Origin: Burkholderiales bacterium
GTDB taxonomy: Bacteria; Pseudomonadota; Gammaproteobacteria; Burkholderiales; Burkholderiaceae_C
Direction: 5' to 3'
Length of the DNA stretch: 60,656 nucleotides
NCBI GenBank assembly: GCA_003963075.1
Contig: RXJV01000065.1
Location: 1-60,656 of the forward strand
The number at the start of each line of letters is the position of its first letter. Positions within the stretch are counted from its first letter, which is position 1. The position numbers and the translations under genes were made by a program. Below, one piece after another: positions 49,572 through 57,290 of this stretch. Under the pieces are notes generated by a model that saw only the letters and a program-made list of their open reading frames with translations, did no database searches and had not been told where the DNA came from.

Positions 49572-50642
49572 TCAGAAGCGGTGGCGCAGCCCCAGCATGG
49601 CCCCGCCGCGCGACTGCGAGCCACCATTGAAGGCGAGGTTGCCGGTGAACTTGGTCGAATCAAATTCGACGTAGGCATCGGTGCGCTTGGAGAACGCGTA
49701 GTCCAGCACCAAGGCGAAATAGTCGGCCTTGGAGTCCGTCGTGCCCACAAACGGATCCTGGGTGACGTGCCAGTAGTTGCCGCCGACGTTCAGCTGCGGT
49801 GTCAGCTGGTAGGTTGCGCCCACGAGCAACATGGTGCGCTTGCTGACGTTGGAAGAGGTCGCCGCGAGCGCCACGTTGGCGGGCGCGAGGCCGGCGGTGT
49901 AGGTGCCGCGGGTCACCGCCGACACCGAAGCGTCGAACTTGTTGTCGGCGTAGGCAGCATGCAGATACCACGGGCCTTCGGTGTAGGACACACCGATCAA
50001 GTTCTCCTTGACCTTGCCACCAGCCGCCTCTTGAACCTCTTGATACGCACCCGCTACGGCAAAGGGCCCAATGGCGTAGCGCAGCAGGCCGCCGATGGAC
50101 TTGTCGGGAACGCCGGCGACTCCCTCACCGGCACTGGCTTGGAGTTCGACGCGCAGGCTGCCGAACTCGGCAAGGTACTTGACCATATTGCTCTGACGCG
50201 CCCCCAGCGCCATGCCCAGCTCCGGCTTGAAGGCCTCGATGTAGGGCGAGTAGCGGAAGGATGCAAACGTGCTGGTGTAGGCGTCGAACAGAATGTTGTA
50301 CTGGCGGCCGAGCCGGATCTGGCCGAAGTCCGAAGACTGGAGACCGACCCACACCTGACGCCAGAAATCGGCCGCCGCGATGGCGCCCGTGTCGGAGTTC
50401 AGCCGATGCTCCATGTTCGCGATGGCCTTCAGACCGCCGCCCATGTCCTCGGTGACGTTCACGCCCAAGCGGCTCTGGGACATGCCACCCGGCACCAGTT
50501 GCTTCTGGGACTGCCCCGGGTTGGCGTTGGTGGTGTAGCGCACCGCCGCGTCGACGATGCCATACAGGCTGACGCTGGACTGGGCCCAGGCCGACGAGGT
50601 GCATGCGGCCAATGCGGCGATGGCCAGTGCTGCCTTTTTCAT
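49572..50642 (-). CDS. outer-membrane porin (Burkholderia type), porin 1
   Basis: A 16-strand trimeric general porin. 356 residues; signal peptide KKAALAIAALAACTSSAWA, mature start QSSVSLYGIVDAAVRYTTNA, FGQIRLGRQYN and a C-terminal Phe (MLGLRHRF) needed for BAM recognition. Start could be either of two adjacent ATG codons (50645, 50642). It has its own terminator and is a diverged paralogue of the next gene, so each is probably a single-gene unit. Confidence 0.93.
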   Translation of the reverse strand: MKKAALAIAALAACTSSAWAQSSVSLYGIVDAAVRYTTNANPGQSQKQLVPGGMSQSRLGVNVTEDMGGGLKAIANMEHRLNSDTGAIAAADFWRQVWVGLQSSDFGQIRLGRQYNILFDAYTSTFASFRYSPYIEAFKPELGMALGARQSNMVKYLAEFGSLRVELQASAGEGVAGVPDKSIGGLLRYAIGPFAVAGAYQEVQEAAGGKVKENLIGVSYTEGPWYLHAAYADNKFDASVSAVTRGTYTAGLAPANVALAATSSNVSKRTMLLVGATYQLTPQLNVGGNYWHVTQDPFVGTTDSKADYFALVLDYAFSKRTDAYVEFDSTKFTGNLAFNGGSQSRGGAMLGLRHRF

Positions 50643-50740
50643 CATCTTGTCTCCTGTTATCGAATGTGAATAACGACATTCTCAGCCAATGGCTCAGACG
50701 ACGGCCGGGTGTTGTTGTGGAATTTACACAGCAATTCCCC

Positions 50741-50756
50741 TGTCTCGTGCGAGACA
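50741..50756. promoter_or_regulatory. perfect 16-bp palindrome upstream of porin 1
   Basis: TGTCTCGTGCGAGACA, a perfect inverted repeat with 7-bp arms about 100 bp before the porin 1 start. It could be an operator or a 5' hairpin; no regulator is assigned. Confidence 0.35.
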
Positions 50757-50772
50757 TCGGGATCCGGCGGCC

Positions 50773-50798
50773 AAAGAAAAAGCCGCCCGAAGGCGGCT
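50773..50798 (-). terminator. intrinsic terminator of porin 2
   Basis: Minus strand AGCCGCC-TTCG-GGCGGCT (7-bp stem with a stable UUCG tetraloop) followed by TTTTCTTTGG. It begins 36 bp after the porin stop. Confidence 0.9.
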
Positions 50799-50833
50799 TG
50801 GCTGACTGGTAGCGGCCGCAAGGCCGCAGTCGA

Positions 50834-51853
50834 TCAGAAGCTGTGACGGATACCGACGTCGAAGCCGCTGGAGTTTTGGCCAACAGCGGTCGCTGCGGGA
50901 GCGCCGCCCAGGGTGTAGGTGGCCTTGCCGTTGTTGCTGATTTGCGCGTACGTGGTGTACAGCGAGGTGCGCTTGGACAGGCTGTAGATGTAGCCAACAG
51001 CGAACAGCTTGGCGTCGTCCACGGACTTGACGGCCAGGCGAGCCGCGTCGTTCGCCTTGGAATTGGTGAAGGAGGCCTGCAGCGAACCCTGGCCCAGGGT
51101 CCAGGTGACGGCCGCGGTGACGGCATTGATTTGGGCATCACCGGCCTTGGTCTGCACGATCAGCAGCGAGGGCTTGATGCCGCTGAAATCGTAAGAGCCA
51201 CCGAGGCTAGCAACCTTGTACGTCGTGCCGACACCGCCGACAGAGTAGGCGAAGGACACATGGACCGGACCGTCCTTGTAGCCCAGGCGAACGTCTTGCA
51301 GCTTGTTGTCGTTCTTGCCTTCACCGGCAGCCAGGTCGGCCGAGCCGTAGAAGCCACCCAGACCAGCGGGGGTCTCGTAGGTGACCATGTTGTCGGCGCG
51401 GGCGAAAGTGCTCGTGCCAGTGCCCAGCGGGTTGTCGAACACCTTGGTGATGTCGCCCAGACCGGTGGCCGAGTAGGGATCGAAGTCTTCGATATGGAGG
51501 CGGGTGACCGACTTGTTGCGGCCCAGGCGGACTTCACCGAAATCACCAGCCAGGCCGACCGTCACGCGACGGTTCCAGAAACGGTTGGCATCGGCGGTGC
51601 TGCCGGTGTCCGGGTTGAAGCCGGATTCCAGCCAGAAGCTGGCCTTCAGGCCACCACCAAGGTCTTCCGTACCCTTCACGCCGAAACGGCTGTTGCTCAG
51701 GCCGCCGGAGTCCAGCTTTTTGACATTGGTGTCGCCGGTCCTGACGTACTTCAAGTCGGCATCAATGACGCCGAACAGGGTGACCGAGGATTGCGCGACG
51801 GCAGCGCCGCCGGTCAGGCCGAGGACGGCCAGTGCAATCAGAGCTTTTTTCAT
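50834..51853 (-). CDS. outer-membrane porin (Burkholderia type), porin 2
   Basis: A 339-residue general porin. Signal peptide MKKALIALAVLGLTGGAAVA, mature QSSVTLFGVIDADLKYVRTG, GLAGDFGEVRLGRNKSVTRL, and C-terminal FDVGIRHSF. An AGGAG box precedes the start. The UUCG terminator and the smoother codon choice suggest high expression. Paralogue of porin 1 in tandem. Confidence 0.94.
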   Translation of the reverse strand: MKKALIALAVLGLTGGAAVAQSSVTLFGVIDADLKYVRTGDTNVKKLDSGGLSNSRFGVKGTEDLGGGLKASFWLESGFNPDTGSTADANRFWNRRVTVGLAGDFGEVRLGRNKSVTRLHIEDFDPYSATGLGDITKVFDNPLGTGTSTFARADNMVTYETPAGLGGFYGSADLAAGEGKNDNKLQDVRLGYKDGPVHVSFAYSVGGVGTTYKVASLGGSYDFSGIKPSLLIVQTKAGDAQINAVTAAVTWTLGQGSLQASFTNSKANDAARLAVKSVDDAKLFAVGYIYSLSKRTSLYTTYAQISNNGKATYTLGGAPAATAVGQNSSGFDVGIRHSF

Positions 51854-51975
51854 TCGATACTCCTAGGTGTTCATCCGAGTCGTCGGCCGAGAGCGGCACG
51901 GCGACTTACCTCCTGAGAGGAAGTGGCAGTATTCCACAACAGGTTTCGCGCCTCCGGGAATTCACGGATATGAAA

Positions 51976-52003
51976 TTGTGTGTTGCCGTCGCACTGATAC
52001 AAC
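51976..52003 (+). promoter_or_regulatory. sigma70-type promoter of coq7
   Basis: TTGTGT (51976-51981), 16-bp spacer, TACAAC (51998-52003), in the spacer between the divergent porin 2 and coq7. The start site would lie about 40 bp before coq7. Confidence 0.45.
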
Positions 52004-52050
52004 ACCTTCCTGCGCGTCACGAAATCTTCACCCCAACTCACGCCATCTGA

Positions 52051-52713
52051 ATGCAACTTTCATCAATTCAGCGCTCTGGCCTTGCGGCGACCAAAGCTGA
52101 CCGTTTCCTGAGCGCATTGGACGATGGGTTGAGAACCGTGTTCACGCCGACGCGGCCGTCGCGCCCCTCCCCGGCCGACGCGCTGTCCCGGGTTGATCTC
52201 ACAGCAGCGGACGCACGCGAGGCCGGCGCCCTGATGCGGGTCAACCACGTCGGCGAAATCTGCGCGCAGGCCTTGTACCGCTCCCAGGCCCTGTTCAGCC
52301 GGAGCGACGAACTGCGCGGCCACTTTGAACTGGCCGCACAACAGGAACTTGATCATCTCGCCTGGACCGCCGAGCGTGTCGCTGAACTCGGCACGCACAC
52401 CAGTCGCTTGGCCCCCATCTGGTGGGCCGGCGCATTCGCCTGGGGCAGCCTGGCCGGCCTGGCCGGCGACCGATGGAGCCTCGGCTTCGTCGTCGAAACC
52501 GAACGACAGGTCGAGGCTCACCTGGCGTCGCACCTCGACCGCCTGCCTGTCGAGGACACGCCGTCGCGAGCCATCATTGATCAGATGAAGCGCGAGGAGG
52601 CCGAACACGCACAGGCCGCTCTCGCTGCGGGGGCACTGCCACTGCCAGCGCCGGTGCGCGGCCTGATGCGCCTGGCCGCCAAGGTCATGACCACGGTCGC
52701 GCACCGGGTCTGA
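52051..52713 (+). CDS. coq7: 3-demethoxyubiquinol 3-hydroxylase (Coq7)
   Basis: A di-iron hydroxylase that performs the last ring hydroxylation of ubiquinone synthesis, replacing UbiF in many bacteria. 220 residues; di-iron ligands fit Glu69 (RVNHVGEI), Glu99 and His102 (QELDHL), Glu149/151 (FVVETERQVEAH) and Glu183 with His186 (REEAEHAQ). Works downstream of the side-chain synthase IspB. Full length for the betaproteobacterial form. Confidence 0.95.
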   Translation: MQLSSIQRSGLAATKADRFLSALDDGLRTVFTPTRPSRPSPADALSRVDLTAADAREAGALMRVNHVGEICAQALYRSQALFSRSDELRGHFELAAQQELDHLAWTAERVAELGTHTSRLAPIWWAGAFAWGSLAGLAGDRWSLGFVVETERQVEAHLASHLDRLPVEDTPSRAIIDQMKREEAEHAQAALAAGALPLPAPVRGLMRLAAKVMTTVAHRV

Positions 52714-52718
52714 ACGAG

Positions 52719-53159
52719 CTAGCCCGGTTCGGCGATCTCGAACGAGGTGCTGATGGCCGAGGTCTTGGCCAACATCGCCGTCGCGGAACAGTACTTCTCG
52801 TGCGACAGCGCAATCGCGCGCTCGACGATCTCGGGCTTCAATTGGTGGCCGCTGACGACAAAGTGGAAATGGATGGCGGTAAAGACCTTGGGGTCGCTGG
52901 TGGCACGCTCGGCCTTCAGCGTCACCTTGCAGCCGCGCACGTCATGGCGCCCGCGTTTCAGGATCAACACCACATCGTAGGCCGTACAGCCACCGGTGCC
53001 GGCCAGCACCGTCTCCATCGGGCGCGGCGCCAGGTTTCTGCCGCCGCCGTCCGGGGCGCCATCCATCGGCAGGACATGGCCACTGCCCGTCTCGGCGATG
53101 AAGCTCATGCCACTCGGCCCGTCCGGGCCCAACCAGCTGATCGTGCATTCCATGCTCAT
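52719..53159 (-). CDS. OsmC/Ohr-family protein (YhfA-like)
   Basis: 146 residues. OsmC-family folds are often thiol peroxidases; here one Cys lies in LAGTGGCTAYDVV and another in HEKYCSATAML, the pair typical of the YhfA/OsmC group. Substrate unknown. Convergent with coq7, 5 bp between ends; start at 53159 or, two codons later, 53153. Confidence 0.88.
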   Translation of the reverse strand: MSMECTISWLGPDGPSGMSFIAETGSGHVLPMDGAPDGGGRNLAPRPMETVLAGTGGCTAYDVVLILKRGRHDVRGCKVTLKAERATSDPKVFTAIHFHFVVSGHQLKPEIVERAIALSHEKYCSATAMLAKTSAISTSFEIAEPG

Positions 53160-53195
53160 CTAGGGGCCAAGCTCCAATTCAATCACGGAAAAATA

Positions 53196-53225
53196 TTGCA
53201 CCGCAGCATAGCTCGGCGCTAGACT
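53196..53225 (+). promoter_or_regulatory. sigma70-type promoter of the candidate small RNA
   Basis: TTGCAC (53196-53201), 18-bp spacer, TAGACT (53220-53225). Both hexamers are 4 of 6 or better against consensus. The predicted start is near 53232. Confidence 0.6.
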
Positions 53226-53231
53226 GCCGCT

Positions 53232-53317
53232 GCGCGAGACCAGTCTCGCACCGATTGTCTCCTCCACCGCCTCCATGGTGGATTCAACCCGAGCTTGCAA
53301 GAGCTCGGGTTTTTTTT
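53232..53317 (+). ncRNA. candidate small RNA (or attenuated leader) upstream of ilvA, with anti-Shine-Dalgarno motifs
   Basis: About 86 bases between a promoter and a strong terminator. Three hairpins follow one another: GCGAGAC/GTCTCGC (53234-53249); TCCACC/GGTGGA (53263-53282) whose 8-base loop GCCTCCAT exposes CCUCC; and the terminator stem. The linker between the first two reads TCTCCTCC, again complementary to ribosome-binding sites. This layout is like regulatory small RNAs that block Shine-Dalgarno sequences. It is 78 bp before ilvA, so a leader that attenuates ilvA is the alternative. No coding sequence explains it. Confidence 0.6.
53287..53317 (+). terminator. intrinsic terminator 78 bp before ilvA
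   Basis: ACCCGAGCT-TGCAAG-AGCTCGGGT, a perfect 9-bp stem, followed by eight T (53310-53317). The strongest terminator in the window, placed between osmC-family and ilvA start sites where no gene ends on this strand. Confidence 0.92.
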
Positions 53318-53394
53318 CGCCGAAGGCCAGGCCCGGTGCGGTGGCAGGGCCTCCCCTATCATCCGGCGCCGCATTGAGCACCCAAGGAGACCTG

Positions 53395-54975
53395 ATGAGC
53401 GCCGCGCGCCGCCGACCAACAGCTGCAGCCCATGCGGCGCCCCAGGCGCCCGCGATGTTGCCGCCCGGCAGCAGCTACCTGCAGCGCATCCTGAACGCGC
53501 GGGTGTACGACGTGGCGCGCGAGACCGCGCTCGCGAGCGCGCCGAAATTGTCCCGGCGGCTCGGCAACAAGGTGTGGCTGAAGCGCGAGGACGAGCAGGA
53601 CGTCTTCAGCTTCAAGCTGCGCGGCGCCTACAACAAGATGGCGCATTTGAGCGCCCAACAGCGTGCTGCCGGCGTCATCTGCGCCTCGGCAGGCAACCAT
53701 GCACAGGGGGTCGCCCTGTCGGCGCGCAAGCTCGGCTGTCGGGCGGTCATCGTGATGCCGGTGACCACGCCTCAGGTCAAGGTCGACGCGGTACGCAGCC
53801 ATGGCGGCGAGGTCGTGCTGCATGGAGAGAGCTTCAGCGACGCCTTCACCCATGCCCAGGAACTCGAGCGCGCGCAGGGGCTGACCTTCGTCCACCCCTT
53901 CGACGACCCCGACGTCATCGCCGGCCAGGGCACCATCGCGATGGAAATGCTGCGCCAGCATCCGGGCCCCATCGACGCGATCTTCGTTGCGATCGGCGGC
54001 GGCGGCCTGATCGCCGGCGTCGCGGCCTACGTCAAGGCGCTGCGCCCCGAAATCCGGATCATCGGCGTGCAGACGACAGACTCCGACGCCATGGTCCGCT
54101 CGGTCAAGGCCGGCAAGCGCGTGCAGTTGCAGGACGTCGGTCTGTTTGCGGACGGCACTGCGGTCAAGCTGGTCGGCGAGGAGACGTTCCGCATCGCCCG
54201 GGAGCTGGTCGACGACTACATCCTCGTCGACACCGACGCCGTCTGCGCCGCGATCAAGGACGTGTTCGAGGACACCCGCTCCATCCTCGAACCCTCCGGG
54301 GCGATGAGCGTCGCCGCGGTCAAGCAATACGCCGCGACGACCGGGGCCAAGGGCCAGACCTTGATCGCGATCACCTGCGGCGCCAACATGAACTTCGACC
54401 GGCTGCGCTTCGTTGCCGAACGGGCGGAGGTCGGCGAGCGCCGCGAGGCCCTGTTCGCGGTGACCATTCCGGAGGCGCGTGGCAGCTTCAAGCGCTTCTG
54501 CGAACTGCTCGGCCCGCGCAGCGTGACCGAGTTCAACTACCGCATCGCCGATGCCAGCGTCGCCCACATCTTCGTGGGCGTTGCGATCTCCAAGCCCGAT
54601 GAAGCCGCCCGGCTGGCCCGCACCTTCAGCAAGGCTGGCTTCCAGACCCTGGACCTGACGAACGATGAGCTCGCCAAGCAGCATGTCCGGCATATGGTCG
54701 GTGGCCGCAGCGAGTTGGCCCGCGACGAGCGCCTGTTCCGCTTCCAGTTCCCGGAGCGGCCGGGCGCGCTGATGAAATTCCTGTCCAGCATGCATCCGGA
54801 CTGGAACATCAGCCTGTTCCACTACCGCAACCAGGGTGCAGACCATGGTCGCATCCTGGTCGGCATCCAGGTGCCGCGTGGTGACGCCCCTGCGCTGCGC
54901 GCCTTTCTGTCCGGCCTGAACTATCCCTTCGAGGATGAAACCGCCAACCCGGCCTATCGCTTGTTCCTGGCTTGA
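53395..54975 (+). CDS. ilvA: threonine ammonia-lyase, biosynthetic
   Basis: A PLP enzyme that deaminates threonine to 2-oxobutyrate, the first step of isoleucine synthesis. 526 residues from ATG 53395 (AAGGAGA upstream); PLP lysine Lys74 in FSFKLRGAYN, SAGNHAQGVALSA, and the GGGGLIAGVAAY glycine loop. The C-terminus holds two ACT-like regulatory domains (about 340-520), typical of the isoleucine-inhibited long form. The frame is open for another 40 codons upstream, but those codons would cross the terminator. An 11-bp stem region (AGGCCC...GGGCCT, 53329-53352) lies ahead of the start. Confidence 0.96.
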   Translation: MSAARRRPTAAAHAAPQAPAMLPPGSSYLQRILNARVYDVARETALASAPKLSRRLGNKVWLKREDEQDVFSFKLRGAYNKMAHLSAQQRAAGVICASAGNHAQGVALSARKLGCRAVIVMPVTTPQVKVDAVRSHGGEVVLHGESFSDAFTHAQELERAQGLTFVHPFDDPDVIAGQGTIAMEMLRQHPGPIDAIFVAIGGGGLIAGVAAYVKALRPEIRIIGVQTTDSDAMVRSVKAGKRVQLQDVGLFADGTAVKLVGEETFRIARELVDDYILVDTDAVCAAIKDVFEDTRSILEPSGAMSVAAVKQYAATTGAKGQTLIAITCGANMNFDRLRFVAERAEVGERREALFAVTIPEARGSFKRFCELLGPRSVTEFNYRIADASVAHIFVGVAISKPDEAARLARTFSKAGFQTLDLTNDELAKQHVRHMVGGRSELARDERLFRFQFPERPGALMKFLSSMHPDWNISLFHYRNQGADHGRILVGIQVPRGDAPALRAFLSGLNYPFEDETANPAYRLFLA

Positions 54976-55010
54976 GTTGAAATCCGAAGGGTTTGATTGC
55001 CGCCTGCGCC

Positions 55011-56084
55011 ATGACCGTCGCCCAACAGTCGCTGATATCGCCCACCGCCAATCCTGAGCTCGAACTCGCTCTGCGGGATCGTGTGGACCGTCGCTCCGCC
55101 ATCGCGGGTGGCCTGGGCGAACTGGAGCCGCTCGCGGTGCGCCTTGGTCTGGTCCAGAACAGCCTCACGCCGCGGTTCCGTGACCCGGTCCTGGCCCTGT
55201 TCGCGGCCGACCACGGCATCGTCGTCGACGCCCCCGGCGCGCAATGGGGCCGACCGACCCGCGATCAGGTGCAGATGTCCCTGCACGCGCAGTTGCCGGT
55301 CTCGGTATTCGCGCGCCTGCATGGCCTGCACCTGACCGTGGTTGACTGCGGCGTTGCCGAGAACATGCCGCCGCACGCGCGCCTGCTCGCTCGCAAGGTG
55401 GCCCATGGCACCCGCAACGCGCGCACCGCGCTGGCGATGAGCGTCGAGCAGGCCCACGCCGGCGTGCGCGTCGGTATGGAAATCGCCGACAACCTGCCCG
55501 GCAACGTACTGGCCTGCGCCGGAATGGGCCAGGGCTCGGCCGAGTGCGCCGCCCTCGTGCTGTCGCGGCTGGCCGACCAGCCGGTGCGCGACTTTGTCGT
55601 CTCGGGCCCGACCATGCGCCAGGACGATCTCGTGCACCTGCTCGATGTGCTGCACGGCGCGATGGCAAGGCACCGGGATGCCCGCGATCCGATGGACCTG
55701 CTGGCGGCCTTCGGCGGCTACGAGCTCGCCGTGATGGTCGGCGCCATGCTCGTTGCGGCCAGCAAGCGCAGCCTCATCATCGTCGACGGCATCGCCGCCT
55801 GCGCCGCGCTCAAGCTCGCGTCACTGATCTGCGCACCGGTGACCGACTACGCCGTCTTCTGCCGCAGCCATGTGCACCGGGGCCTGGATGAAGCCCTGGC
55901 GCTGTTCCAGGCCTCGGCCCTGCTGGAGCTCGGCATGGACAGTGCCGACGGCACCGGTGCCGCCCTGGCCTGGCCGATGATCCGCTCGGCCGCCGCCTTG
56001 CTGACCGACCTGCACGAAGTCGCCGGGGCCCGTCTGGCCAGTCGACCCGACCCCAGCGTCAACGTGCCGACGCTGCGCGCTTGA
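55011..56084 (+). CDS. cobT: CobT-family phosphoribosyltransferase, divergent active site
   Basis: Related to nicotinate-nucleotide:dimethylbenzimidazole phosphoribosyltransferase, which activates the lower ligand of cobamides. 357 residues with family blocks FAADHGIVVDAPGAQWGRPT, LTVVDCGVAE, AFGGYELAVMVGAML, IIVDGIAACAALKL and FCRSHVHRG. Two key positions differ: the GEMGIGNTT region reads AGMGQGSAE (170-178), so the Glu is Gly171, and the GEGTGAA motif reads ADGTGAA, so the catalytic Glu is Asp313. No other cobalamin gene is near; it follows ilvA by 35 bp. It may use another base, have lost phosphoribosyl transfer, or be a weak CobT. Confidence 0.8.
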   Translation: MTVAQQSLISPTANPELELALRDRVDRRSAIAGGLGELEPLAVRLGLVQNSLTPRFRDPVLALFAADHGIVVDAPGAQWGRPTRDQVQMSLHAQLPVSVFARLHGLHLTVVDCGVAENMPPHARLLARKVAHGTRNARTALAMSVEQAHAGVRVGMEIADNLPGNVLACAGMGQGSAECAALVLSRLADQPVRDFVVSGPTMRQDDLVHLLDVLHGAMARHRDARDPMDLLAAFGGYELAVMVGAMLVAASKRSLIIVDGIAACAALKLASLICAPVTDYAVFCRSHVHRGLDEALALFQASALLELGMDSADGTGAALAWPMIRSAAALLTDLHEVAGARLASRPDPSVNVPTLRA

Positions 56085-56113
56085 AGCCGCCGCTGCAGGA
56101 ACTTTGACAGGCC

Positions 56114-56707
56114 CTAGTGGTGCTCATAGCCGGCCGACGCTGCCAGTGGCATGCCGTAGGCGGCGGGGGCGGCGCCGGCCGGACTCCCCGGCGCCGTCGG
56201 CCCGGGCCCCAATCGTGGGTTGCCGCCCAGCACCACCGGTGACGGCGCAGCCAGCGGCAACGAGCCGGTCGATGGCGCCGGCTGCGGGCTGATCTGCAGC
56301 ACCTGGCTGGGCGCCTGGCCGAGCCGGCCCAGGCTGGCGCTGCGGGCCTCGACGCGCAGCAGCTGCAGGTCGCCGTCGACCGTGGCGCCGACGCGCACGG
56401 TGCGCGCCACGCCGTCGACCTCAATCAGCGCGACCCCCTCGCCGGAATCGGCCGAGCGCGGATTCCGCGGCGCAACGACGCCCAGCAGGCGCAGCCGGGT
56501 CGACGCGGCCATCTCGGGCTCGGCGGACGTCTCCGACGCGCTCACGCCCAGCAGTCGGCCGAGGTCGGCCTGGACCGGGCGCGCATCAACCGCCGACACC
56601 GCCGCCTCCGGCATCGGCAGCGGCCGTGCCATCAGCCGCAGCCCCCAAAAGGCGACAGAACCACCCAGCAGCAGCCACACCACGAACGCCATCAGTCGAG
56701 CAACCAT
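56114..56707 (-). CDS. gspC: type II secretion protein GspC (short form)
   Basis: Inner-membrane protein that links the pseudopilus platform to the secretin. 197 residues: membrane helix about 8-26 (FVVWLLLGGSVAFWGLRLM), the HR domain (TRLRLLGVVAPRNP, GVALIEVDGVARTVRVGATV), then a Pro/Gly/Ala-rich tail. The PDZ or coiled-coil domain found in longer GspC is missing. Divergent from gspG with 51 bp between starts. Confidence 0.85.
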   Translation of the reverse strand: MVARLMAFVVWLLLGGSVAFWGLRLMARPLPMPEAAVSAVDARPVQADLGRLLGVSASETSAEPEMAASTRLRLLGVVAPRNPRSADSGEGVALIEVDGVARTVRVGATVDGDLQLLRVEARSASLGRLGQAPSQVLQISPQPAPSTGSLPLAAPSPVVLGGNPRLGPGPTAPGSPAGAAPAAYGMPLAASAGYEHH

Positions 56708-56758
56708 GCCCCATTATGATGGCCCGGTCCCCGCTGCCTAGCGCTCCCACTTCCTGCC

Positions 56759-57181
56759 ATGCGTCGCTCCTCCCTCACCCGCGGCTTCACGCTGATCGAA
56801 CTGCTGGTCGTGCTCGTCATCATCGGGATCCTGGCGGCCCTGGTCGTGCCCAGCGTGCTCGATCGCGCCGAGGATGCCCGCGTCACCGCGGCCCGCACCG
56901 ATGTCAACAACCTGATGCAGGCGCTCAAGCTCTACAAGCTCGACAACCAGCGCTACCCGAGTGCCGAGCAGGGCCTGGACGCACTGGTGCACAAGCCCAC
57001 CGCCGGCACCCCGCCGCCGAACTGGAAGCCCTATCTGGACAAGCTGCCCAACGACCCCTGGGGCCACCCCTACCAGTACGCCAACCCCGGCGTGAAGGGC
57101 GAGGTGGACGTGTACAGCTTCGGCGCCGACGGCCGCGCCGGCGGTGAAGGCCGTGACGCCGATATTGGCTCCTGGCAATAG
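56759..57181 (+). CDS. gspG: type II secretion major pseudopilin GspG
   Basis: Main subunit of the periplasmic pseudopilus. 140 residues; leader MRRSSLTRG, mature FTLIELLVVLVIIGILAALVVPSVLDRAEDARV, LDNQRYPSAEQGLDALV, and the calcium-binding C-terminus SFGADGRAGGEGRDADIGSW. Cleaved by PilD-type peptidase. First gene of gspGHIJKL. Confidence 0.96.
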   Translation: MRRSSLTRGFTLIELLVVLVIIGILAALVVPSVLDRAEDARVTAARTDVNNLMQALKLYKLDNQRYPSAEQGLDALVHKPTAGTPPPNWKPYLDKLPNDPWGHPYQYANPGVKGEVDVYSFGADGRAGGEGRDADIGSWQ

Positions 57182-57290
57182 TCTGGTGCCCCTCGTCCGG
57201 TCTCGCGCCGCTGAACGCGGGCGGGTCCAGCCGGCCCCCCAGCGGGGCGGTGATGCACGCGGAGGTTTTCCCGCGCGCAGATCGCCACGC

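Noticed and set aside
50125-51141. 338-codon minus-strand frame spanning both porins
   Set aside because: It crosses the UUCG terminator and overlaps two genuine porin genes in another frame.
53275-53394. 40-codon in-frame N-terminal extension of IlvA
   Set aside because: It runs through the terminator hairpin and T run, and ATG 53395 has a good ribosome-binding site and family-like start.
53160-53394. Threonine/isoleucine leader peptide controlling ilvA
   Set aside because: No short frame rich in Ile, Thr, Val or Leu codons was found before the terminator.
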